From Saturnia japonica (taxonomy: Eukaryota; Arthropoda; Insecta; Lepidoptera; Saturniidae): a stretch of 64,000 bases of DNA. Below are positions 1 to 11,869 of this stretch, piece after piece. The DNA lies in contig CM065320.1 in NCBI GenBank assembly GCA_033032175.1, positions 8,990,001-9,054,000 of the forward strand, in the 5' to 3' direction. Each line of letters starts with the position of its first letter. Within the stretch, counting starts at the first letter, position 1. The notes beneath the pieces were generated by a model. It worked only from the letters and a program-made list of their open reading frames with translations, was not told the DNA's origin and searched no databases. The translations under genes were made by a program, and so were the position numbers.

Positions 1-1322
1 AATAAAGTTAGCGACAAAATTGAATTGTTAGATATTCTTTACGTCATGAAGCGACGTCATTTGATGGCAGATGAAATGCAAAGAGTAGTAAAAAGTAATC
101 AATCTCAGGTATCTCGACATTTTGGCATTCATAGAAGTGTTATTTGTCGTCTTTGGCAGCGCTACAATAATACAGGAGAACCTGCTGAACAGCATCCAGG
201 CCGTAAAAGGAGTACAACCACTCGGCAAGACCGGTACATACAACTGACTGCAAGACGCCAGCCGATGTTAACCGCTCGAGAGATAAGTTTGAGGCTACAA
301 ATTTCAAGTGGTGTTGATGTAAGTCCTCAAACGTGCAAAATCGACTGCATGAGTACGGCCTACGAGCTCGATGCCCAATCAGGTGCCCAACGATACGTCA
401 CGGGAATCGCACTCGTCGATATGAATGGTGTAGAGAACGCATAACATGGACCCAGGAACAATGGGATAAAATTATGTTTTCCGATGAGTCGCGATTCGGG
501 TTTAAGCCTGATACAAGAAGGGTGCGAGTGTATCGTCGGCCCGAAAATACTGAAAGGCTCAGGTGCATTCAAGGAGTTCATCCATACAGCGGCTCAATAG
601 TTATGTTATGGGCGGGTATTATGAAGAACAGGCGAACTGATCTCGTTTTTGTAAATGGAAACATGAATGCTGAAAATTACATTGAGGATATTCTCAAACC
701 TTATGTCTACCCATTTGCACAAACCTTTGGCTCCGATTTTAGGTTAATGCATGACAATGCGCGTTCACATACAGCTCGGCGAACCAGTGAATACTTTGCA
801 ACGGAGAACATCCGGGTATTGCCCTGGCCTGCACAATCGCCAGATCTCAACCCCATCGAACACGCATGGGACATGCTCCAGAGACGTGTTTTGAAGGACT
901 TGGACGGAGCGACAACAACCCAACAGCTGAAGGATTTGCTACAATTCCATTGGGAGCGAATACCGCAAGATGACATAAACAGTCTCATTAATTCAATGAA
1001 TAATCGTTGCCGACAAGTTCTGAATAGCAGAGGAGCCCATACTTTGTATTAAATTGTTCTATTCTTTCACAATAAATACATTTTCTGTAGAAATTTCATT
1101 TTGTAAGAAAAAAGTTTAGTTTCTTATGTATCTTAGTTTCTACAGTATATTCTAATATTGTTCATTTCTGTTATTAAAAGAACTTATAAAAACAACAGCT
1201 GTTATTTTTACATCATAGAACCCTAAAGATAATATTTTAAAAATAAAATACAACGTTATAATGTGAAGAACCATCCTAAAATTTAAATTAGTACATGTTG
1301 CTTAGACTTTTTTGATGAGTGT
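1..1322 (+). mobile_element. Tc1-like DNA transposon, frameshifted, 5' end outside window
   Basis: The transposase runs from the window edge to the stop at 1052, in two frames. The first part (to about 330) has the paired helix-turn-helix DNA-binding region of Tc1 transposases. The second part (from about 333) has the catalytic core: the first Asp in FSDESRF, the second in MHDNARSH and the Glu in PDLNPIEHAW. There are 34 residues between the second Asp and the Glu, the DD34E spacing of Tc1. One missing base near 331-333 separates the frames, so the gene is broken but the element is young. After the stop comes an AT-rich tail ending in CTTAGACTTTTTTGATGAGTG at about 1301-1321, followed by TA. 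This looks like the right terminal inverted repeat, but its left partner is not in the window. Its terminal position is therefore inferred. Confidence 0.85.
25..1052 (+). pseudogene. Tc1-like transposase pseudogene (one frameshift)
   Basis: Two overlapping open frames, 25-444 and 333-1052, together cover a Tc1/mariner-superfamily transposase that would cut and paste the element at TA sites. The frame stays open upstream of 25 to the window edge, so no true start is visible; the ORFs begin at TTG and GTG codons, not ATG. All three DD34E catalytic residues survive in the second frame. Only the single-base deletion near 332 disables it. Confidence 0.82.
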
Positions 1323-1377
1323 ATATTACAAAAAGTGATCATTTCCATCAGATATTTGTAAGTTTTTTGTTATAGTA

Positions 1378-1700
1378 GCACAGTGAAATGACATCAACAG
1401 CAACCACCAAGAGATCGGTAATCCATCGCCGGTCATCGCTGTGATGCCGGCCCGTAAGCCTCTCGGCAGCTGGATACACATTGGTTGATCTCAAAACGTG
1501 ACAAGACAAAAAATATTCATTGTGATGATTTTATCACCACGAGCATGGTGGTCGCGGCTCAGTCGGGTACAGATTCCTACCACTTCACCTGATTACCGGA
1601 TATACACCGGCTAATTCCGGAACGTGACACGCCTAAGCGTGCTGCAATGGTGGGTCTTACCGGTTTTTTATCCGGACTGCGAAAAAGGAGGGTTAATGTG
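1378..1700 (+). repeat. Dispersed repeat, copy 1 (probable LINE 3' region family)
   Basis: This is related by eye to 24024-24430, about 26980-27058 and 36780-37070. Shared landmarks are a GCCGCTGTCATGCCGGCC-like block, an 'agctggatacaca' block and a 'gattaccggatatacacc' block. The copy at about 27 kb abuts a LINE reverse-transcriptase C-terminus, so the family may be a LINE 3' untranslated region. That assignment is an inference. Confidence 0.5.
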
Positions 1701-1849
1701 TTTCGAGCCTATATGTATGAATGTCTATTTTTTACACGCTCTGTAGCCTAAACGGCTTAATCAATTTGAGCATATAATATTTTTTTCAAGTGTTTTTTTG
1801 GTTTTCTTTTAATAATTTAGTTTGTTCTAAATACCATATAGATTTAGCG

Positions 1850-2160
1850 TTTGATGTTACCCAAGATGGTAGCACGCTGAGCCTAGTGGAGGACTGGCTC
1901 TCAAGTGCAGCTGTCGAAACATGCTTATAGGTGTTTGACAACCGATTTTCAACCTGACGGTGGTAGCTACCCTAGAGCAGGCATTAGGAAATTCCCTACC
2001 ACCATGTTATGGTTACATCACGATGTTTTCCTTTAACGAAAGGTCAGGCTTTTTGCAGGGATTCGCACTCACGTCTATCGACACGATGTCCACTTTGATT
2101 GCTTTGATGCTAGTCGAACTCAATTGTTGTGTCCTACCACCCAGCGACCCAAGTACGTAC
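1850..2160 (-). repeat. tRNA-headed SINE-like repeat, copy 1
   Basis: This matches 54840-55075 over most of its length and, more weakly, 4925-5115. It also matches 34187-34310 in the opposite direction. Read on the - strand, the family has a Pol III-like A box (near TGACTGAGTGGTAGC in the 55 kb copy) and a B box near GAGTTCGAAACCC. It therefore looks like a tRNA-derived SINE. Short ORFs inside it are not genes. Confidence 0.5.
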
Positions 2161-2636
2161 ATACAAGTAAGTGATAAGTTCGTAGTTAGATATTACATGA
2201 AAATCGTGCTTTATCAAATTAGCGTATGAATGACAGACTCAGTAACTTGTAATCGTCAAATTTCAGTGTCCGAATCAGTTTGGACAGTCGTCAGTGTTGA
2301 TGTTACGATGTTACCCTGGTAATTATTAAAAAAGTAGTTTATCACATTAACGAAGAGAGTTACAGTGGCTGACGTATAAACTTAAGGTGAGTTTAAAAAC
2401 TTTGTATAATACACACTCATATTAAAAGTAATATAATTAAAGAAATTCTAATAATAGTATAAACGTAACAAAATCAAATTAACATACCTAATACAATGCA
2501 GATCATATACTTTACCTCATATAAAAGAGCTATCAAAATGTGTTATTAAAGATGGAGAGTTTGTTCATTTCAAAGAGCTAATTACAAAAATTAATTCCAG
2601 TTTGAATAGTGCTTTTTGGATAAAATCATAGCCAGT
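2160..2636. other. AT-rich stretch, nothing recognised
   Basis: No coding pattern, RNA gene or clear repeat was seen between the SINE copy and the tandem-repeat element. Confidence 0.4.
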
Positions 2637-4250
2637 TTATTAACCGCCTTCATAAATAGACAGAGGTTACTCAATTCGAATTTATATACATGTATATTTT
2701 TAATAGATGTTCAGCCATAACTTCTTTGTTTATGAACCGATTTGGATGATTATTTTTTGTTTGATAGGCGATACCTCAAGGGTGGTTCTACTTAACAGAT
2801 GTTCAGTCATAACTTCTTTGTTTATGAACCGATTTGGATGATTATTTTATGTTTGATAGGCGATACCTCAAGGGTGGTTCTACTTAATAGATGTTCAGTT
2901 ATAACTTCTTTGTTTATGAACCGATTTGGATGATTATTTTTTGTTTGATAGGCGATACCTCAAGGGTGGTTCTACTTAATAGATGTTCAGTCATAACTTC
3001 TTTGTTTATGAACCGATTTGGATGATTATTTTTTGTTTGATAGGCGATACCTCAAGGGTGGTTCTACTTAATAGATGTTCAGTCATAACTTCTTTGTTTA
3101 TGAACCGATTTGGATGATTATTTTTTGTTTGATAGGCGATACCTCAAGGGTGGTTCTACTTAATAGATGTTCAGTCATAACTTCTTTGTTTATGAACCGA
3201 TTTGGATGATTATTTTTTGTTTGATAGGCGATACCTCAAGAGTGGTTCTACTTAATAGATGTTCAGTCATAACTTCTTTATTTATGAACCGATTTGGATG
3301 ATTATTTTTTGTTTGATAGGCGATACCTCAAGGGTGGTTCTACTTAATAGATGTTCAGTCATAACTTCTTTGTTTATGAACCGATTTGGATGATTATTTT
3401 TTGTTTGATAGGCGATACCTCAAGGGTGGTTCTACTTAATAGATGTTCAGTCATAACTTCTTTGTTTATGAACCGATTTGGATGATTATTTTTTGTTTGA
3501 TAGGCGATACCTCAAGGGTGGTTCTACTTAATAGATGTTCAGTTATAACTTCTTTGTTTATGAACCGATTTGGATGATTATTTTTTTGTTTGATAGGCGA
3601 TACCTCAAGGGTGGTTCTACTTAATAGATGTTCAGTCATAACTTCTTTGTTTATGAACCGATTTGGATGATTATTTTTTGTTTGATAGGCGATACCTCAA
3701 GGGTGGTTCTACTTAATAGATGTTCAGTTATAACTTCTTTGTTTATGAACCGATTTGGATGATTATTTTTTGTTTGATAGGCGATACCTCAAGGGTGGTT
3801 CTACTTAATAGATGTTCAGTCATAACTTCTTTGTTTATGAACCGATTTGGATGATTATTTTTTGTTTGATAGGCGATACCTCAAGGGTGGTTCTACTTAA
3901 TAGATGTTCAGTCATAACTTCTTTGTTTATGAACCGATTTGGATGATTATTTTTTGTTTGATAGGCGATACCTCAAGGGTGGTTCTACTTAATAGATGTT
4001 CAGTTATAACTTCTTTGTTTATGAACCGATTTGGATGATTATTTTTTGTTTGATAGGCGATACCTCAAGGGTGGTTCTACTTAATAGATGTTCAGTCATA
4101 ACTTCTTTGTTTATGAACCGATTTGGATGATTATTTTTTGTTTGATAGGCGATACCTATAGGGTGGTTCCATTTTAATTTCATTGGCATTGGACATTCAG
4201 CTTCGAAGACCATTAAAGTTGATCTTCTCTTTGTTAAAAATTGCCTTGTT
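2636..4250 (+). repeat. Dispersed element with an internally amplified core
   Basis: The 5' flank (about 2636-2705, containing 'agacagaggttactcaatt') and 3' flank (about 4176-4250, containing 'tttcattggcattggacat') both recur in single-core copies at 29338-29565 (+) and 4505-4740 (-). Here the core between those flanks is repeated 16 times. The parent element class is not identified; it has no ORF of its own. Confidence 0.7.
2700..4175 (+). repeat. Tandem array, 92-bp unit, 16 copies
   Basis: GATGTTCAG recurs at 2706, 2798, 2890, 2982, 3074, 3166, 3258, 3350, 3442, 3534, 3627, 3719, 3811, 3903, 3995 and 4087. The period is 92 bp, with one 93-bp step caused by an extra T in copy 10. Copies are almost identical. 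Variants include a C/T site just after the landmark (T in copies 3, 10, 12 and 15) and single changes in copies 1, 2, 6 and 7. The unit length is not a multiple of three and no coding function is implied. Confidence 0.97.
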
Positions 4251-4504
4251 GATAAAGGTTCGAAACTATATCATTAATACATTACGATCCTAAGATGCGG
4301 TGAATATATGTATGCATGTAAAGCTGAGAAACACAGCTAGTAATATATAATATAAAATTATAATATAATTATAAATTAAGTGTGCTTATTTCATAAATAG
4401 TAAATTATACGACACGCATTGAATTTAGATTATTACTTTGTTTTAATATATGAACAAAGAATTATTAAAACTAATACATTAAATAAGTTTATCAATAAAT
4501 GATA

Positions 4505-4740
4505 TTTATATCAAGAATATTTGAGGCCAATGTATATTACCAGTTAACAAAAAAGAAAACCAACTTCTATGATTTTGAAGAGTTCCCTTGTGTATCTTCG
4601 AAGTTAAAGGTCCAATGCTAATGAAATTAAAATAAGGCCACCCTTGAGGTTCCGTATCCAACAAAAAAATAATCATCCAAATCGTTTCATAAGCAAAGAA
4701 GTTATGGCTGAACATCCATTAAAAAACATATACATTTGAA
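4505..4740 (-). repeat. Inverted single-core copy of the array element
   Basis: Reverse complement of the element at 2636-4250 with only one 92-bp core. It includes the 'aaccgatttggatgattatt' and 'ggtatcgcctat'-type blocks in diverged form. It lies only about 250 bp from the array but in the opposite orientation. Confidence 0.75.
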
Positions 4741-4924
4741 TTGAGTACACTCCCGTATTTTGTTAAAGTAGGTTAAAAATGTAACAAACTCTATACTTAC
4801 AAAGCTCTTTTAATCTTTACATTCCTCGGTATATTATCAAAAATTAATTTAAATCAGTCATATGTTAGTGGTCAACTATAGTATACTCGATTTAATGGTA
4901 ACACAATAAACCTAAGAATCACTG

Positions 4925-5115
4925 TCCAAGAGCAGTTTGCAAGACACAGGTACTTGAAAACTAATTTTAGACTTGACAGCGGTAACTAGTGTTGTCTAGC
5001 TTAGCTAGCCTGGTGGGAATCAAACAATGCCAAATAAAACCACCACGTTTTTTATCACGATATCCTCCATGGAAAGCTCGGGTTGATTTTAGAACTCAAA
5101 CGCACCTCCCTACCT
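4925..5115 (-). repeat. Degenerate copy of the tRNA-headed SINE
   Basis: Aligns by eye with 54890-55040: an 'attttagacttgacagcggt' block against 'attttcaacttgatggtggt', then a 'gaaagctcgggttgattt' block against 'gaaagctcaggctcattg'. It is heavily diverged. Confidence 0.4.
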
Positions 5116-5685
5116 ACCATCACAGCAAACATTGAGCTTAAGATAATAACAAAAAGAACGATTGTAATAAATAAAAGGTTCCTTAACGCGGGAGAAAGCA
5201 ATAACGTTATACTCTAGCAGAATAAAATATGAGGTACAATAAATTAAAAATACTTGCTTAATATGTGTGTAACATTGAAATATTTTATTTTATGAGTTTT
5301 CATTATTAATACACTTTGATTTACTTATAAACTGCTAGTAACTTCAGAATGATTTTCACAATATGTATTATCTTAAATATAGTAATTATAAATACAATCA
5401 TTTTTCTTCTCCTTCTCTTAGAGTTCTTTTCATTTATTTTTTATTACCTGCTGACAAGTGAAAATGCATTGTAAAAATAATACGTAACAAAGTAAATAAA
5501 CGTATAATAAAGTAAGTACTTACGTAGATAAAGTTAACGAATGCAAATTGAAACAGATCACGACGTAAGGCGCTAATGTGTACAGAGCGTTCAATAAAGT
5601 AATTTATCTTTTTATATAATATGTAGCCTATGTAGGTACGTACCTATTTACAATACTAGCGTTTTTTACTTTTACTTTACTTAGC
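5115..5685. other. AT-rich stretch, nothing recognised
   Basis: No gene, RNA or repeat family member was recognised here. Confidence 0.4.
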
Positions 5686-6030
5686 GTCGTCGGAAGTCAA
5701 AACCCTCGCGAACTGCTTTATCCGCATGCGCTAACGTAATGGTTAAATGATACGTAAATACAATACTGTATAAAAATATTAATCATTAGTACATTTAAAA
5801 AAGTTAGCGATAGCATATATTTATCTATTATACATAAGCCACAATAAGGTATCTTGCAATTTTTTTTTTTTCTAAAGATTATAAATTAATTTATTAGCAT
5901 TATTTTTATGCATGGCATTTTAATCCTTACGAACAAAAGTTACTTCATCATAAAGACAATTTAATAAAGTTAAACATTTCTTTTGCAGCAACATGCTTTG
6001 GACACATAGTTTGAGATATATTGCAAAATT
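5685..6030. repeat. Diverged direct repeat, copy A
   Basis: Pairs with 6400-6765. Shared blocks include 'atgatacgtaaatacat', 'gcgatagcat', 'gccacaataaggtat' and 'tccttacgaacaaaagtta'. The copies are in the same orientation, about 715 bp apart, with many substitutions. The element class is unknown. Confidence 0.65.
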
Positions 6031-6399
6031 AAAATAATTCAACTCTTGGCTCGGGGCTATGTTTATAGTAGTAGTGGCGCGAATGAACCGTGCGATGCCG
6101 CGATGAGACACCCGATAAAAATATTGTCTACACTGAAGTAGTATAAATCATCAATCAGTGATTTCTTCTAAATTATATGTGGTAGAAAACGCGGGGTGTA
6201 CTAGCTGTAGCTAGTAATAATATAATGAAGCAGAAGAGTTTTTGTTTGTTTGCTTAAACACGCTAATCTCAGAAACTGCCAGTCGGATTCGAAAAAATAT
6301 TTATGTATATGATAGCTATATTCACGAGGAAATAGTAAATATAGATTATCAAAAATTAGGCTACATTTCTCAGCTAGCTTTAAATATTGATTTTGGTTA

Positions 6400-6765
6400 A
6401 GTAAGTCGGAAGTGTTCCCGAACTGCTGCACTGGCTGAACTGTTCGCGTGCACTGGCCGTAGGTAATATAGGTAATGATACGTAAATACATTGTTGTACA
6501 AAAATATTGCTCCATAGGACAACCAAAATAAAAGTTCGCGATAGCATGTCTCTATCTCTTATACCTGCATTAGCCACAATAAGGTATTTTGTGACAAAAA
6601 TTTGTTGAAAATTAAAAGGTCATATGTGAGCATTATTTTTGGGTATGGCATATAAATCCTTACGAACAAAAGTTATTTCATCATAAAAACAATTTTATGA
6701 AGTTAAACTTTACCCTTTATAGCATATTATTTGGACGCATAGTTTAGACTCATTACACACGACAT
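6400..6765. repeat. Diverged direct repeat, copy B
   Basis: Second copy of the unit at 5685-6030, in the same order and orientation. Antisense ORFs of 104 and 65 codons in this area fall within or across the repeat and have no recognisable family. Confidence 0.65.
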
Positions 6766-7480
6766 GCAATATTATTTGTTAGATTTTATTATCGCAATAC
6801 AAATAAAACGTAAAGTGTTAACCATTCAGTAACCCATTTTAAATTATATCAGGATATATTATTTAATAAGGTGGGTACTGATCTTTGTAGAGTAACGTGC
6901 TTTAAATGGGAAACTTAAGTCTGATTTTTATTACATTTTTTAAAGTTTAATGTATTAATTTTAAGTGTTATAGACAGAAGTATCCCAAACAGATTTAAGA
7001 TTGACAGTTGCACACATTTTGACAAAACTAAACTGAATTTAATATTTTTTGGTGCAAATCGCTCTTAAAATGTAACCATAGCCGGTAATTTTAATTTAAT
7101 GATTAATTTTGATCTATTACAGAATTTTAAGTCTAATTTAGTTGATATTTGTGTAAGGAGTTGTTTGTGGATATTTATTTTAAAGTGTTATAGATATAAG
7201 TTATTTGTTTATTTTAACAGAATTAAGTTGAATTATGCTGAATTTAACTTTCTATTTTTTGACTGATTACTTTATGAACGTTTAATTAAAGAAATCAATT
7301 AAAAAGCAGTTTTTATATACTAGGTACTCTGACTTTACATTACCTGTCTACAATCCCGGGATTATCTGTAGTCAAACCCGAAATCCTGGGATTACAAAAA
7401 AGGGGCGGGGTCCTCTATGTGTGACTCATAATCCTAGCCGCCCGATGCGGACGAGAACCAAGAATTTTTTTTGTATTTTG
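6765..7480. other. AT-rich stretch with a CCCGGG/CCTGGG motif pair
   Basis: Mostly featureless. Near 7350-7400, AATCCCGGGATT and AATCCTGGGATT lie about 30 bp apart and could be the remains of a small inverted-repeat element. Confidence 0.3.
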
Positions 7481-7672
7481 TAGCCTAATTATTGAGGAAG
7501 GGTATAGGCTACATAACTCTAAGAAACGAAGTAGTAAACATGAATGTCAAGCAACCTGGAAAACTGTAGGCAAGTACGGGAAATGAGAACCATTACTACA
7601 AGGGCGCGTTGGCGGTGCGGCATGTTTGTCAAATAAAATTAACACGGGTGAAACCGTGTGGCACAGCTAGCA
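7480..7672 (+). repeat. Dispersed retroposon-like repeat, copy 1
   Basis: Shares ordered blocks ('aagcaacctggaaaactgta', 'ggcaagta', 'gcgttggcggtgcgg') with 39640-39815 and 44225-44400. The end near 'gggtgaaaccgtgtggcaca' resembles the 3' ends of lepidopteran retroposons. Class not determined. Confidence 0.55.
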
Positions 7673-8882
7673 TTTAATTAATAATGATACAAATGTTTGC
7701 CTTTTACTTATCATTACTATTATAAATGTGTGCTTTTATTGTTCATTTTTCAATTACGCTCCTACAACTAGACGGACAAATTCTAATTCAATTTGGTATA
7801 GCCCTCGACTATGTATAGGATTTAAAAACGAATAAGTTTACTTCAAAATCAAAATCCATTTTGGTTTTGATTATTTTTATAATAAGTACTAAAAAGTTCA
7901 GCTATGAAGGTTTTAGCTATAACTAAAGATGAATATACAATACACTGACGCGAGCGACAAATATAACGTTATTGCTTATGCCGAATTAAGTACATTGTAG
8001 TAGTTGAATCATTTATAAAAATGTAAAATACTTTTAACAGACTAACAATACGAGTATTAGACCATTATATTTATATCTCATCGCTGGTTGAACAAGATAA
8101 AATTTAGAATGAAATGTACGTTTTATTAAAATATCATATCATATTTCATTTCAGAATTCAAAGAGATATCCTCGGATATACCTGAGAATAGTAAAAGGGG
8201 ACTTGCATAATACTGAATATTTTGTAGAGAATAAGATATTGTGGGATATTGGTGTGCCAGCATTTGCTTTAATGTTTCTTAGAGGGTTTTTGTTTACGTA
8301 AATCACAGAAAGTTTAAAGTGCACCGACACAGCAAAGCATCAGGTGCGATACATTCACGCAAATATTTTATGATAATACTTAGAATGTTAAGCGCTAGGC
8401 TTGTCTCCACTAAATATCGATAAAATTATATTGAAATTTATCTATATTTTTCAATTTAACAAAGATTTAATTTTATGTTAACTGTATTATTTTGTTTTGT
8501 TTTCTTTGAATAGTAATAGTATTTTACATGAAATTTGAAACTACGATCACTCAGGATGAAATATTTAAGTTATTAACATAACATTAAACTTATAAATTTT
8601 TTTTTACGAAAGTGATAGCTGCATTTGAGGTAAGTATTTATTTATTATATATTTAAATATTTATAAAATGTATCTGTATTGCTTAATAGTTTTAATTCTT
8701 TATGACAAAATATTATCATTATATATAAACCTGAATACAATCTCGTATACATTATGTGTAATACGCGTCCGAGCCATCATACAACATGCAAACATATAGA
8801 CGAACACGAAAGAGACAGAATGTATTTCTTTATTTAAAAATTTGTAATGACAGAGTATTCGAAATCTAAAAACTTAGTAAAT
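7673..8882. other. AT-rich stretch, nothing recognised
   Basis: About 1.2 kb without an ORF above 60 codons, an RNA gene or a repeat family member that I can recognise. Confidence 0.4.
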
Positions 8883-9240
8883 ACTAGCTGTACCTGCGGC
8901 TGTTCTCGCGTGGACTATAGAATGTAGGTATTGTGGTGACCCTGTTTCCACCCACGGAAGACGCCCCCGCTGGTTATCTTAAAGATAAAGATGCTTTTAA
9001 TTTGTTTGTGTGAAACTCTAATTCTTTTTCTGATTAATAGTAGCCTAAGTTATTATTTACAACATCAGCTATCTGCCAATGTAAGTCTTGTCAAAATCGG
9101 TCCAACCACTTCGAGATTACTCGGACAAAAAGACAAAAAATTTAAAAAATTGATGTTTTGTTATAAATACTGAATATACTTGCATGCATTTAGTATAAAA
9201 CTGTTATTTTGACATTACAAATAGATACTTCAGTTCTATT
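8883..9240 (+). repeat. Retroposon-like repeat ('actagctgt...' family), copy 1
   Basis: Aligns along most of its length with 56594-56945, and partly with 41105-41285 and 62013-62115. It starts with an 'actagctgtacctgcggct' block and contains 'cttgtcaaaatcggtccaac', a pattern common in lepidopteran LINE/SINE 3' regions. The 60-codon ORF inside is incidental. Confidence 0.6.
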
Positions 9241-9870
9241 AATTATATATACATATATAAATTCCTAATAAAAACGCACTTCACATTTAAAGTGAAATAA
9301 TTTATGTAAAAAAAATGTAAGCGAAACAGTTTTGTCCGTGGTCTTAACATTTAACATAAATAATTTTCTTTTAAATTAGTTTTAGTCATAAAAATACCAT
9401 TAAAATATATCCGATATCGAGTAGTTACAAGGCAACGAAGCTTGGTCGACAGCGGAAGGGCGTTGCGTCGCGTCGCGCCGCGTACCGGCCGCATCCACAG
9501 CCAAACGGTAAACACTTTGCTGTAATCTCGAGATGAGAAAACTTTCAGTTCTCTTAATTCAGAAACTTATTCAACAATCTAACAACCTTAGAGCGAACCG
9601 CCCGGCGGACACAAGACAAACAAACTAATCATTTTACACTTTTTATTTATACACAAAATATACTTATATCCATTTTTTAATATAATAATATGCTGAGATC
9701 GATATAATAGTTGAAAGAGAAGTGCGGAAGAGAAAAACATGTTGTGCGGTTGTACCGAGCTTCTTAGGTGAGAAAAGAGTATGATTTTTGTAAGTAAAGA
9801 CCTATAGAATTATTATATACGTATTTTATTTGTATATAAATTGAAACAAATAACTGAATAAAATTTGCAT
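9240..9870. other. AT-rich stretch with one CpG-rich patch
   Basis: Around 9435-9510 a GC/CpG-rich patch (GCGTTGCGTCGCGTCGCGCC) stands out from the AT-rich background. It could be part of a promoter or untranslated first exon for the downstream otopetrin gene, but nothing in the sequence proves it. Confidence 0.25.
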
Positions 9871-9874
9871 TATA

Positions 9875-9965
9875 TCCTAACTAATATTATAAATGTAAAA
9901 GTAAGTCTGTACCTGTCTGTCCTTTTTACGACTAAGCCTCTGAACCGATCGCAATAAAGACTTAG
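9875..9965 (+). repeat. Short dispersed repeat ('ctaactaatattataaatg')
   Basis: The block from 'tatcctaactaatattataa' to 'ctgaaccgatcgcaataaag' has the layout of a very common lepidopteran dispersed repeat. Recognition rests on general knowledge plus a weaker echo at 40930-41000. Confidence 0.4.
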
Positions 9966-10479
9966 AGGTGACGATGGACTTAGAGAGAGACATAGTAGGA
10001 AAAACCCAAAGAAAGAATATGGAAGGGATGGAGAATCCAGATTCGAGAATTTAAATAGATGAAGTATTCTTGTTCTCTGTGTTGTCCTGGTGGTGGTGTT
10101 GTGGTGTTTCCTAGCCTCTCGGAAAAATTTATCTGCGATGTCATTAAACTTCCTGGAGTGTACTATGCTATCATTATCATTATATTAATACGTGAAAGCA
10201 AAACTTTGTACCCTTTTACTTCCGTGCATATTGCGTGCACGGAAGTCTGTAAAATTTGGAATGGTTAAAGTTTATATGGAGAAGGAGGGCAAGAAAGCTA
10301 CAATTTATCTATAATATCTGTTACTAATATATTAAATTAAATAAATTAATACTGCTAATCCTAAAACGACCAGTGCCATTGAAGTTAGGTTCCCCAAAAT
10401 ATTGACATTGTCACTCAATAAAAAGTGATGGCAAGTGATATAACATTAATTGTTTAGGTCCATACTGCAAATTTAAACA

Positions 10480-11200
10480 GAAAATAGTCTATGATTAAAA
10501 AGTCGCTTGTCGAATTTCGATCATTCGGGCGACCGCTAGTTACTCTAAATCTTCTTAGGGATATGCCAAGTTGTGTGGAATTGGTGACCGTGTCCGCATT
10601 TTTTGCGAATATGTGAGTCAAACTGTTCGATTGTCTATTTATACAATTAGGTGACGTGTCCGAGAGTTTTCAAGGAAGCTCGATATAATCATGTTGACCT
10701 TTAACCAGGCTTTTTCAGACCTAAAAACTAGCTGCTGAACCAAATTCAACATTGAGTTCTCATAATTGACGGTCCATCCCAATTGATACATTGTCTCATT
10801 CATCTAATTCTCACCCTGGTCTTGTAGTGGTGAACATTACTAATTAGCCTAAAGTAGTTTAAGCCAGTTATCATGGCCTCGCCGTTCTTTTGGGATACAA
10901 CAGAGACCCAACATTAGGCTGGTCATCATAAATATCTGATGACCCTAATTAAATGAAATTAGTTAGTATTAATTAATTAAAACTTAGATGGAAATTTTGA
11001 TTGACCTTAACACTAGATACATGAAAGTATGTTGACAATAGATCGAGTTTAACGATCCCATCTTTCCTCTGAACAACTTGAGAGGTCTTTATATGCGCGA
11101 TTCGTTTGAATTCTCTGGGTAATATGAACTGGTTCAGCAAGGTTTGAAAGAGTCAACGCTCTTTCTTGTCCAAAAAATGTTCGAAAAATGACTGAATCCA
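10480..11200 (-). pseudogene. Decayed reverse transcriptase, tyrosine-recombinase-retroelement-like
   Basis: Read on the - strand through several frameshifts, this recalls the RT of DIRS/Ngaro-like elements: a VQRKDGIVKLDLLSTYFHV stretch followed downstream by LGWTVNYENSML. The YxDD box region itself appears deleted. There is no continuous frame. It could instead belong to another LTR-type element; the family call is tentative. Confidence 0.4.
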
Positions 11201-11323
11201 GAGTTGCTGATCCGTATGCCGATCGATGGCGATCATGTCACGAAAAATACAAGTTATTTAATTAATAATATAAACAATTTTATTTGGTATTTTCACTAGA
11301 ACTCTTTATATAAAAATAAACAT

Positions 11324-11635
11324 AATTACGGTGTGACGCAGCTATATGCGAGGGTGTGATATGATAAACTACAGATATACTTAAATATATCAGACAATTG
11401 ACATTGTCAAGTATTGCTCTTAAGTGGAGTAAACTCGTCTACGTAGACAAACAGGCATTATGGGATTATCTGATACAATAATTACGGTGTGACGCAGCTA
11501 TATGCGAGGGTGTGATATGATAAACTACAGATATACTTAAATATATCAGACAATTGACATTGTCAAGTATTGCTCTTAAGTGGAGTAAACTCGTCTACGT
11601 AGACAAACAGGCATTATGGGATTATCTGATACAAT
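11324..11635 (+). repeat. Perfect 156-bp tandem duplication
   Basis: The segment beginning AATTACGGTGTGACGCAGC at 11324 is repeated from 11480. By eye the two 156-bp copies are identical. The pair ends about 235 bp before the putative 5' exon at 11870 and is followed by a CpG-rich patch (about 11640-11690). A recent duplication or an assembly artefact would look the same. Confidence 0.92.
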
Positions 11636-11869
11636 ACGTAACGCGGCTGCATATTCAACGCCGCGCCGCGCGCCGCGTCGACATCTTAGGAATTATGTAT
11701 CACACCTTATCTTACCGTTCATTTTATTGCACATTTCTGTGGACCTCGTGTCTTAGTTAAGATTGAATGTCGTACGAAATGGTTGAATGAAGATTTCATT
11801 AAATTATAATTATACGACTATAGTTTACAAACGGTTGCCAACAAAGGCAATAATATTTTGTTAAAGGCA

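Noticed and set aside
2700..4175. CRISPR array
   Set aside because: The repeats are contiguous 92-bp units without unique spacers, in a eukaryotic repeat element.
4019..4213. 64-codon antisense ORF at the end of the tandem array
   Set aside because: It is a translation of the repeat; 92 is not a multiple of three and the other units are not open.
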